Shown: piece by piece, positions 16,532-26,400 of the stretch | Position numbering within the stretch: the first letter of the stretch is position 1 | Layout of the letters: every line of letters begins with the position of its first letter | NCBI RefSeq assembly: GCF_008831285.2 | Contig: NC_045143.1 | Span: 3,667,503-3,731,502 of the forward strand | Reading direction: 5' to 3' | DNA from: Nymphaea colorata | Lineage: Eukaryota > Streptophyta > Magnoliopsida > Nymphaeales > Nymphaeaceae | DNA length: 64,000 bases | Program-made: the position numbers and the translations under genes | Notes under the pieces: model-generated | Seen by the model: the letters and a program-made list of their open reading frames with translations, nothing else | Told to the model about the DNA's origin: nothing | Databases searched by the model: none

Positions 16532-18486
16532 AGCTTCTTTATTGTACCGAATTGGAATTGCAAGGGTAATGTCGAATTCTGCAGTAAATTAGGACCCTTC
16601 ACTACTGGAGAGCATATTAGGAAAATGAATGGTAGCTTCAATAATATTAAATGCAAGATGTAAGGTGTGAAACAGGAAGTGTAGGTAACGTGACTACTGC
16701 CTAATAACCCGTAACATCCGCCTGTTCATAACGCTCCTTATTACCCTTTGTCATTTGAACGTGTGGTTCATAATTCTGATCTCACCCGTAACATCCGCCT
16801 GTTCTACTAATATACAAAAATAAGTCTTGCTGGTGCTTTCCTGGAGAGAAACCAGCCTTTCGGCTTTGGTAATCTAATTAAGAAATCATGTCTAAAGTAC
16901 CCAAGAAAAGAACTGGTTGATGAACCGGTCAGTCTTTCCCTTCTCATGGAAGACCTTACCCTGAATATCCCTGCACTGCCTGATCCTATTCCTAATGCTC
17001 GTTTTAAGAGGACTATGGTTCAATTTCGGATACTATCACTGGACTCCTTCTTGGAAGATTATCGGGCAATTAATGCATCTGTGGCTGGATTGACAGAACA
17101 AAGAAATAAAACGATTCATGCAACAGAGCTAACTGAACAGCAGCTCCTAGTAAATGTTTCAGCTGAGTTTACACTTGTTGGAACTCTACATATGAATACT
17201 TCCTCCTTGTTTCTGGAAGGATTATATGATCCTATTGTAGGAAGGATGTATCTGATAGGCTGCAGAGATGTAAGGGCATCACGCTTTGCCTTCTCTGAAA
17301 ACCAAGAACTTGAAGATGGGTTTGATTGCCTTACTGAGGTTGAAGTTCAATATCCTCCCACAACCTCCCGGTGGTTTGCGAATCCATCTGCAAAGATCTC
17401 AATTGCCAGTCAAAGGAATGAAGATGACCTACTGTATTTCCAGCCCGTAAAACTCCAAACTTTTCCAATCCTGTATCGGCGGCAATTTGAAGATATAGTG
17501 ACTCAGAAAGGGATTGAAGTGATTCTTAGTATCTTGGCATTGTCCATAATGATTGCTTGTATTTTGAGCCAACTATTCTATACCAAAGCCAATCTAGAAA
17601 CAGTTCCATTCATCGCCATCGTAATGCTTGGGGTTCAGGCAGTTGGATATAGTATTCCACTTATCACTGGTGCTGAAGCACTTTTTGCGAGGGTATCTTC
17701 TGATTCTTATGAATCATATAATCTAAAAAGATACCAGATACTTGATTACCTCATCAAAGTTCTTGTGCTGGCTGCATTTTTCCTCACTTTAAGGCTATGC
17801 CAAAAGGTATGGAAATCACGTATTCGCGTTCTCATGCGTGCACCGCTTGAACCAAGACGTGTTCCAAATGATAAGCGGGTACTACAGATATGCTTGTGTG
17901 TACATACAGTTGGGTTTCTGGTTATTCTGATTGTTCACAGTGCAAGTGCTAGTAAGAAGCCATTCCAGTCGGACTCATATCTAGATTCAACAGGAAGTTC
18001 CATAGGAAGCGTGAATGGAAAACAGAGTTGAAGGAGTATCTCGGTCTTATACAGGACTTTTTTCTTCTTCCTCAGATTGTCGGCAACTTCCTGTGGCAGA
18101 TCAATGGCAAGCCACTAAGGAAATTTTACTACATTGGGGTTACAATTGTGAGACTTTTGCCACATATATATGACTACATAACTGCTCCTATAGCCAACCC
18201 TTACTTCTCTGAACAACATGAATTTGTAAACCCAACTATGGACTTTTATTCTAAGTTTGGTGATGTTTCAATACCAGTAGTTGCTGCCATTCTTGCAGTT
18301 GTTATTTATATACAACAAAGATGGAGTTATGTGGAAATCCAGGAGACATTTAAGTTAGGGAAGAAGTCACTTCTACCTTTAGGTTCACGTGTATATGAAA
18401 GGCTCCCATCTAGGTCATTTGAAGCAGAGCTTGTTTCTGGTGTTAATGAAGCTGTTGCAGAAGAAGCCCAACAAAAAAGAAGGTAA
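16532..18486 (+). pseudogene. DUF2921 membrane protein, copy A, 5'-truncated
   Basis: Nearly identical to residues from about 334 onward of the intact copy B (41525-44722). Homology starts at 16532 (GCTTCTTTATTGTACC). The promoter and first third are absent because about 3.0 kb, corresponding to 39515-42522 in block B, is missing. A second deletion matching about 42701-42970 of copy B is filled by a stretch that includes a 21-bp copy of nearby sequence. From 16946 an open stretch of 361 codons runs through the first membrane helices. It then shifts frame near 17996 through loss of one A after ACAGGAA, and continues from 18028 in another frame to the normal C-terminus. No promoter or signal peptide remains, so this is a host-gene fossil. 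Confidence 0.93.
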
Positions 18487-19227
18487 CTGAAAAACATTTG
18501 ATTTCGAGAATAATTCAGTTTTATGCATGAATTTTGTAAGGGCTGCAAATCTTTTGCTTTTGTCCACTCGCAGACAGACAAATGGATACATCTGACTACA
18601 CTATTCAGTTGTTGATGACAAATGTTTTTAAGTAATTCCATTATTCTGTGATGAATTTGTGATGTCTCATCCTGGATATTTTAACTGGCTAAGTTTTGGA
18701 GAAAGCATTTCTCCTCTGTATTCCCAAGGATTTCACTGTTCTGAAATGGAAAAAATTGCTATATTGTAAGTCCTTGCTGCTGCATTAGCATTACATAGAT
18801 ACTCCATCTTAACCTTCACATGGTATGAAACGATATTAGGAACTGCATAAGAATGGTTGTATCCATGTATCTGTAGCTATACGAAGTATCAACATGTACT
18901 TGCTTGAGGCTTAATGATGGTTTCCAACTTCTTGTCATGCAGCAATATAAAATGACTGCAGAGCACCTATCCAATGCTGAGCTTCCACTGCCACTAGTAG
19001 CATGACTGGTTGAGCCAATTGAGCATGACTTCTGTCCTTGTTCATTTAGTATTCATCTCTCAGGTGGAAGTTTGTTTCTAAGTTATGGTCTGGAACTACC
19101 ACTTTCTATTTTAATTTATTGTAGCAGTCAGATATAAATGTGTAGAGTCAACCTGTAATGCTGGAACTTTATCATTCGAGAAGAATATTAATAGTTGTAT
19201 ATCTGTCTCTAGTACCAACAGAATGAT

Positions 19228-20408
19228 AAGTAGACTTCTTGTCAGATTTGGAGGACAGCTTAACAAATGAACACAGAATTAGTTAAGAAATAAGAATCTC
19301 AAACTCATACTCTATGTATATATATATGTGTGTGTGTGTGTATATATGTATGTATATGATATGTTCTCTTATGAAATAATGCATGGATCTACTATGTTTA
19401 CGATTTTATGTGCTTAATTACGCTAAATGTACTAGTCAAATATTGAAGCATAATCACTTAGTCTTCTGTCACATAAACTTGTTCAGGGTCTCCATATATG
19501 AACCCAAGTAGAGTAGTCTGCTCATAGTCTGCTCTGCCCCGTCTTCACTAGTTCAATAGTCTGCTCTTCACAGCATCATTCCAGACAGGACAGCCTGCAG
19601 ATAATCAGATAGTGATCAAAGTAGTGAAATATATAAGATTCAGATGACAGAAGTACGATACAGAATCGACGGTGTGAAGGTGTACCTTTATGTTTTCGGT
19701 TTTTTCAGATTACCAGAGCTGCAAGAATGGTGATGGAGGTTTGGATCTTGCAGGTTTGGCTGAGTGGGTTGAAGCCGGTTGGAGAAAGGAGGAGAAAGCT
19801 GAAGCAGGTCTCTGGATTGCTCTGTTTTCTCTGTTTCTTTCCCTCTCTAGAACATGGAAGAGAACTCGTTACATGGTCGAAGAGGAAGATGGAATCAGCA
19901 CGAAAAAAAACAAGAATGAATCACCAGTTCAATTTTGGTAGGTACTGTAAGGCATGATTTCTTATAAGATTCAGATCAACCGAATCTTTATGGGATAACA
20001 TTAGCCTCTACTTAAATTTCTTCTAGTAGTACCTTTCCATGCCGATGTAAAATGAATAAGAAAGCACACTTATTCGACTCAGAAGCAGATACACCAAGCT
20101 AGATTTTAACTTCTATAAGTTACAGATTTTCAGGCTGAAATTTCAAACAAAACTCGCATAAATATGAACCGGAGCCAAAGCCTATCCAACCAAAAAGAAC
20201 AGTTATAGATCTGCAGAAATGGAAAACAGGAAAAAGAACGAAGTTGAAACTTGAAAGTAGAGATTACCGCTCTCGAGAATTTTGCTTCCAAAATGCACCG
20301 CCACTATATTCAAAAGAGAAGACAGTTAACGTGATCTTGATTTTTGTTTATAACTTTATGGCATGATGAACTAAATGAAGAAACCATGCATTTAAGCACA
20401 AGTAGTAC
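19228..20408. other. Unique DNA between block A and the MADS remnant
   Basis: Sequence right of the block A breakpoint. It contains a short TA/TG microsatellite at about 19316-19356. A possible continuation of the MADS gene (minus strand, near 20270-20300) reads KILES, which resembles the RILEE segment after the K domain, but it is too short to call as an exon. No other gene is recognised. Confidence 0.5.
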
Positions 20409-22565
20409 CTGCCTCCGCACTTCTCTAAGCTCCTCTTGGAGCAATTCGATCTGCGTAAGCATCCATGTGTTAGTGCACCCCATAGACAGAGAGGGAGAGC
20501 AAGAAAGAGAGCGATAGAGCATAGCATGAGGAGTTGTCATTGTCATTGTACCTCCCTTGAGCGAACTCGATCTAGAGAAACTTCCAGTTGCTTCTGAAGG
20601 TTTTTCAGATCGGTTTTGGTGAGAGTGGTGAGATCCTCCCCAGTTAACTGTCGAATGGTTGCTTGCAGCTTGTCATTCTCATTCTTCATTCTCGTCATCT
20701 CACGGTATATCTGCTGGCAATGGTCAGGAATCTTATCGAACTCAATTGCGAGAATCAATCTTCTGTACGATATCGTACATCCTACAAATTTACGTAAAAG
20801 GAAAAAAAAAATAAGATCTGTCGCTGCTGACCAACCTGTTTATCATCGTCTTCCTGAATTTGAGTGCCTGATGCTTTCTTGAATCTATCAATATTCTGGA
20901 GCATGCTGCAAGAGTGACCACTTTCTGTTTCATCATTTGATACATGGTAATAGCTACTATGCGCTCACAAGGATGAAATAAATATTCTATAACATGACTA
21001 ACAACGTGTAAACACATAAACAGAGTATAACTAACAACGTGTAAACACAGAAACAGAGTATAGACATCTGATTGAGAAAATTATATTTTAGAAGAGAAAA
21101 CGTGTAAACGTCTAAAGATCTGGCAGATTATTAGTGCAATCGACCAACAAAATGTGGTATTTAATTGGGTAGCTCTCCCTTCATAATCGTTAAAGTTCCT
21201 AGATCTGGAATTCTCGTTTATATGTCCTGCAGGGTCACTAGTAGCAGTTGGATTGAAATCTTAGCATCTCGGCTCATCTAAGCTACACATGGCAGCAAAA
21301 GTTTGTATGCATGTCGTTCTTGTACCATACAAATTACCAGCTCCTCCTGCACATTTCACGAATAGAGTCATCTACTTCCTTTCCTTAACTTCGCCGTTTT
21401 TTCTCAAGATGAAGCTTGGGAAATTTAAACCTCAAAATTACTCAAGAAAAATAAAAAGTCGAGAAGAAATCTTTAAACACAAACATGTAAAAATAAATTG
21501 CAAATATCACGAAATCAAATCCCATAAGTTGGTGACACAATAGAAACATATCCTGATGCTTGTGATTATACGCTCGTGAACTAATGTCTAAACAAGCCCG
21601 GAAATGATGAGCTCTCATTGGGACTCTGCACCATTTCTCAGTGTGCAGGGTGGTCCTACTACAGACTTGCATGGCAAACCCAGTACCGCCATATCCTCTA
21701 CTTGATGTCTGCGTGTTTAATGTCTTGTGCTGCTGCTCATTAACAGCAAGACTTAGTGAATTTGGTTCGACTATCGTGATTCGTTTATATAATCCTTTTG
21801 ATTAACAGTCGTGCGTCAAATAACTATGGTTCATGATCATCGTATCGCCAGCTTCTTCATAACAAGCGTAACAGAACATAATTATTTGATAGGCGCCTTC
21901 GATTTTTTAGTCAAAATAATCCATTGGAGAAGAACATGGATTCAGACGCTGAGACAACATGTTCAAATTAAATAGAAAGAAAGCAATTTTCTAGACCTAG
22001 ATGCCAGGCAAGAGAAAACAATTGTAAAACAGAACAACATTGCTGCAACAGAGATATATGGAGGTTCGTTTATATAATCCTTTTGATTAACAGTCGTGCG
22101 TCAAATAACTATGGTTCATGATCATCGTATCGCCAGCTTCTTCATAATAAGCATAACAGAACATAATTATTTGATAGGCGCGTTCGATTTTTTAGTCAAA
22201 ATAATCCATTGGAGAAGAACATGGACTCAGACGCTGAGACAACATGTTCAAATTAAATAGAAAGAAAGCAATATCATTTTCATGTCAAGATTTACCCTAG
22301 CATCTATACAACCATCTGAAGAAAGGCTTCACTTCATCAAATTTTCTAGACCAAGATCCTAGGCAAGAGAAAACAATTGTAAAACAGAGCAGGATTACTG
22401 CAACAGAGATATATGGAGGAACCTGGAGTTGGGACTGCAGTACTTGAACATCTGCCCGCTGCTGGAAAAGATGATGAGTCCGACCTGGTCATCGTTGCGA
22501 AGGGCGAGCTCACGGGCCTTCATCAGCAACCAGCCCCGCCGCTTGGTGGCGCTCCCGCTCTCCAT
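20409..22565 (-). pseudogene. B-sister-like MADS-box gene remnant (MIKC type)
   Basis: Minus-strand pieces. Exon 1 (22565-22423) encodes 47 residues with most of a MADS domain: KRRGWLLMKARELAL, then DQVGLIIFSSSGQMFKYCS. The usual first 20 or so residues, which carry the DNA-contacting RGKIEIKRIEN, are missing or scrambled, and the usual LCDA reads RNDD. A fused K-domain exon (20762-20552, 211 nt) reads IPDHCQQIYREMTRMKNEND, then QLTGEDLTTLTKTDLKNLQK up to RVRSRE. Next comes a 42-nt exon (20450-20409), the typical MIKC exon 5 size, reading IELLQEELREVRRQ. The introns that normally separate exons 2/3 and 3/4 are absent. The acceptor at 20781 would give RMYDIVQKIDSR, a good match to the family, but out of frame with what follows; the acceptor 19 bases further in (exon start 20762) keeps frame. 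B-sister genes act in ovule and seed-coat development. The IPDH..QIYREM segment is why I chose that subfamily. Probably not functional. Confidence 0.75.
21780..22419. repeat. Tandem duplication inside MADS intron 1
   Basis: Copy 1 (21780-22064) and copy 2 (22065-22419) both start at TTCGTTTATATAATCC and end at GATATATGGAGG. They differ by a few substitutions and by a stretch of about 70 bases present only in copy 2. Copy 2 ends three or four bases from the exon 1 donor site, so the duplication started almost at the exon edge. Confidence 0.92.
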
Positions 22566-22630
22566 CGCAATTTTGAAACGCGGTGATGAACAGAAGAAAG
22601 AGAGATGAATGTGGTGGTCTTGGCGGAGTT

Positions 22631-22806
22631 GCTCTCAGTGATGAATTTAAGGAGGTCAGCCGGCCGGCAATACGAAGAAGAGGGAAAAAGGAAAAGGTGG
22701 TACTTGAACATCTGCGAGAGAGAGAGATGAAGGGAGGAGGGGAGGTGCTCTCAGCCATGGATGAGGTCTGCCGGCAATACCACGAAGGGAAAAAGGAAAA
22801 GGTGGT
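22631..22806. repeat. Imperfect local duplication upstream of MADS exon 1
   Basis: Two related segments (22631-22701 and 22746-22806) share GCTCTCAG at the left and GGGAAAAAGGAAAAGGTGGT at the right, with CCGGCAATAC in between. Between them, at 22700-22716, lies a second copy of the exon 1 fragment TACTTGAACATCTGC (the GQMFKY codons, minus strand). The 5' part of the MADS gene has therefore been locally copied and shuffled. Confidence 0.75.
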
Positions 22807-22827
22807 GTGGATGGGTAACTGCGCCCT

Positions 22828-25112
22828 TGTGCCATTTTTGTGTCACCTCAACTTTATTAGAAACCATATAAAAATATCGATTTAAATGTATCCAGAGACA
22901 TCACATCTACAAAGAATTTAGAAAGCCGGGAGAATCTCAACGAATCTGAACCGTTTGTGAATATCAAAAGTTTAAAAACTTGATTTTTTTTTTTAATGGA
23001 AATAAAATTAGAAAATGATTTATGCATGTATTAAAAACATCATAAAAAAATAAATTAATGTTAATTACAAAATGGGTACCATCTGCATGACTGACTAAAA
23101 AAAGGGGCAACTTTGGACCAATTTTGACAACACTAGCTGATAATTTAAAGGACGCAGCTTGGCCGGTGGCCGGTTCGATTCTCATAGATGGTATCATTAA
23201 TTTTGGTGACTTTTCTTCAATAATTATGCACCTTTATTTTATTTCGAACGTAAAAAAAAAAAAAACACGATAAGAATATGTCTTCTATCAATTAAAATTT
23301 TCCCAACCAACCAATCGGAATGCGACAAACAATGGCAGAATGTAGACAGCCCACGCCCTTTTTATATTCTCAATTCATTCAATGGTTAATATTAAGTTTT
23401 TCAAAATAGTTTATGTACATTCAAAGGGGTTGGATCCGAGGGAGATCAAGTCGACCACAAATCCATTTCAAATTATTTTTAGCTATTAAATGTTTGGATT
23501 CAAAATCAGTTCAGATTCGGACAAACACATTTTCCCCAATATATATATTATACAATCTTGTGACCCATATACTTTTATTAGTTCATTTTCGGACCAACTC
23601 AAATCGCATAATTTGGAAGGTTACAATCCCACCTCATACTGATTAAACTTTTTGGGATTTGATTGAACTTGGATAGTTCTTCAAATCATAAAAGAAGATT
23701 ATCAATTCTGAGTTCATTGAATATTTCGTAATGGGAATTCGTTTGAAGTTCGTAATGGATCGAATCAAAGTAAGTAACCACTCTTTTGTGCCTGTTTTTT
23801 TTTTTGAATGTATGGTGCATATGGACATATTTTGAAAGTACCAGTGTATAATATAATAATAACTTTGGGCAAGGGACCATCTACTCCTATTGCCATTTGC
23901 TTTCTGAATGTGGAATCTTTTTTCTTAAATACACTACACTACTTCATGAATTTGACAATGCACATGTGATTTTTCACCTCGAAAGCCTATGTAAGATCAA
24001 TCGACCCAAAACTTGATTCGATCCAATACATGAGAACGATTTCAAATGTTAGTTAGACTTGAAGTTGGAAGTCACTGGAACCAAAACTGAACCCAGTATG
24101 CAGTAAGGATCCAAACCAATTATATGTTAGCTTGGGATCTCACCCCGGTCGTATCTTGATTTGGTTTCAAACGAATTTCCATTACGAAATATTCAATGAA
24201 CTCAGAATTGATAATCTTCTTTTATGATTTGAAGAACTATCCAAGTTCAATCAAATCCCAAAAAGTTTAATCAGTATGAGGTGGAATTGTAACCTTCCAA
24301 ATTATGCGATTTGAGTTGGTCGACGAAAAATGAACTAATAAGAGTATATGGGTCACAAGATTGTATTATATATATATTGGGGAAAATGTGTTTGTCCGAA
24401 TCTGAACTGATTTTGAATCCAAACATTTAATCGCTTTAAAAAATAATTTGAAATGGATTTGTGGTCGACTTGATCTCCCTCGGATCCGACCCCTTTGAAT
24501 GTACATAAACTATTTTGAAAAACTTAATATTAACCATTGAATGAACTGAGAATATAAAAAGGGCGTGGGCTGTCTACATTCTGCCATTGTTTGTCGCATT
24601 CCGGTTGGTTGGTTGGGAAAATTTTAATTATAGAAGACATATTCTTATCGTGTTTTTTTTATATTTTACGTTAGAAATAAAATAAAGGTGCAGAATTATT
24701 GAAGAAAAGTAAAAGTATTATTATCTTCTTCAGGGTCACCAAAATTAATGATACCATCTATGAGAATCGAACCGGCCACCGGCCAAGCTGCGTCCTTTAA
24801 ATTATCAGCTAGTGTTGTCAAAATTGGTCCAAAGTTGCCCCTTTTTTTAGTCAGTCATGCAGATGGTACCCATTTTGTAATTAGCATTAATTTATTTTTT
24901 TATGATGTTTTTAATACATGCATAAATCATTTTCTAATTTTATTCCCTTAAAAAAATCAAGTTTTTAAACTTTTGAGATTCACAAACGGTTCAGATTCGT
25001 TGAGATTCTCCCGGCTTTCTAAATTCTTTGTAGATGTGATGTCTCTGGACATTTAAATCGATATTTTTCAATGGTTTCTAATAATGTTGAGGTGACACAA
25101 GTCTAAGGCACA
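22828..25112. mobile_element. Long inverted-repeat element 1 (about 0.92-kb arms)
   Basis: Left arm 22828-23747 and right arm 24166-25112 are reverse complements with only scattered differences; the spacer is about 418 bases. The arms begin with TGTGCC and share TGTGTCACCTCAAC near the outer edge. Both arms encode the same chance peptide (minus strand in one, plus in the other), which shows the inversion clearly. No transposase is present and I found no matching flanking duplication. The form fits a non-autonomous foldback or long-TIR DNA transposon, or an inverted segmental duplication. Each arm contains a box B-like GGTTCGATTC (left about 23181-23190), perhaps from a captured tRNA-derived sequence. 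Confidence 0.8.
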
Positions 25113-25299
25113 TTTTAAAAGTGGCCTCACATTGAGGCATTAAATATGAGTAAATAGCAAGAAAACAATTTTGTTAGGTGCAAAAGGGCAAACGAGGGAG
25201 TCTTCCAGGACATAGAGAGGAAAAAAAATGAACCAAAACAAGACAAGGAGGGAAGTGCAGAATTATGAGGTTGGGTTGGGTGAGAATCCCAACAATGGC

Positions 25300-25422
25300 T
25301 GCTTGGCAATGGAGGAAGCGCATCATGAGGAGTGCTTGGCTGGGGGGGGGGAGGCGAATCATCAGGACTGCTTTGCAGGGGAAGAGGCGAATCATCTGAA
25401 CTGCTTGGTGGGGGAGGAGGCC
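25300..25422 (+). repeat. G-rich 33/36/33-bp minisatellite, multiple of three
   Basis: Units start at 25300, 25333 and 25369 with a partial one at 25402. Each starts TGCTTGG or TGCTTTG and ends in a CATCATGAGGA or AATCATCNNNAC type block. In the plus-strand frame opening at 25228 they read as repeats of the form C(L/F)A..EEA.H...; unit lengths stay divisible by three. The reading frame runs on into the left arm of inverted-repeat element 2. Whether it is expressed is unknown. Confidence 0.7.
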
Positions 25423-25426
25423 TACG

Positions 25427-26400
25427 TAAGCCTGGGCGTCGCAGCCCCAGCTGCCGCTGGGCTGGTCAGGCCTGGCCCGATCGGGCCCGGGAAAAACCTG
25501 GCCCGAGCTGGGCCCAGGCCCGATAGGCCGGCCAGGCCGATACCCTCCGTCCCCCTCTCCCCCTCCTCCTCTTGCTCGTCCTCAATATTGTCAGCATAGC
25601 ACCTTTCAAGAGTCGAATTGAGAACATGGCTACAAGAGGCCACCTAACCAAACAAGTTGCGCTACTCATCACTTGGAGAAAGAGACCACTTGTTGAGTTT
25701 GTGAACTGTTAAGATCTGATTCTAAAATACTAAAAAGATTAAAGTATACATACTTGTATTAAAAAAAATTAAAATACCCTCATCTATCAACATTCTGGAA
25801 TCCATCCACTACTTTCTCACTATCGATTTCATTTTTGGTGCGTCTCTTTCCGCCCATCTTTCCACCTAACATCCAACGCTAAGAGGTTGATTGTGGGCAG
25901 GAACACTATGTAAATGTTCCTTGCATCAAAGATTGGAGAAATTAATAGAGAACTAGAATATGTGTTTGATGAATCTGTTCTAACATGAAACACTTGCACA
26001 CTATTCCTCCCCACTCAACACAGCAAAAAAAAAAAAAAACAGCGGCTATACGATATTTCAAAATTAAATGATTTTAAATATGCACAAGGAAGGGAGATGA
26101 GGGTATTTAATTTTTTTTTTTTTGTACAAGTATGTATACTTTAGTCTTCTTAGTATTTTAGAATCAGATCTTAACCGTTCACAAACTCAACAAGTGGTCT
26201 CTCTCTCCAAGTGATGAGTAGTGCAACTTGTTTGGTTAGGTGGCCTCTTGTAGTCATCTTATCAATTCGACTCTTGAAAGGTGCTAGGCTGACAATATTG
26301 AGGAGGAGGAGGAGGAGGAGGAGGAGGAGGAGGGGGAGCGGGGGATGGAGGGTATCGGCCGGGCCGGCCCAGCGGCAGCCCAAGCCGACGCCTAGGCTTA
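25427..26400. mobile_element. Inverted-repeat element 2 (arms about 0.31-0.36 kb)
   Basis: Left arm 25427-25785 and right arm 26095-26400 are inverted copies around a 309-base spacer. The ends read TAAGCCTGGGCGTCG and, on the other strand, TAAGCCTAGGCGTCG. The left arm has about 60 extra GC-rich bases, and the right arm has an expanded (GGA)n run at about 26300-26330. GC-rich ends with GGGC and GGCC motifs resemble hAT-type MITE ends in plants, but no 8-bp flanking duplication was seen. It sits 314 bases right of inverted-repeat element 1. Confidence 0.75.

Noticed and set aside
18028-18486. Separate 152-codon gene after DUF2921 copy A
   Set aside because: It is the C-terminus of the same pseudogene after a one-base shift, as shown by alignment with copy B residues 914-1065.
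22964-24951. The same peptide (MIPSMRIEPATGQ...) encoded on the minus strand at 22964-23197 and plus strand at 24748-24951
   Set aside because: Looks like a conserved small protein but is explained by the inverted repeat. The ATG lies in a tRNA-like box B region and the tail is low-complexity.
25829-26014. Reading frame in the spacer of inverted-repeat element 2
   Set aside because: Short, with no motif, no transposase residues and no codon signal.
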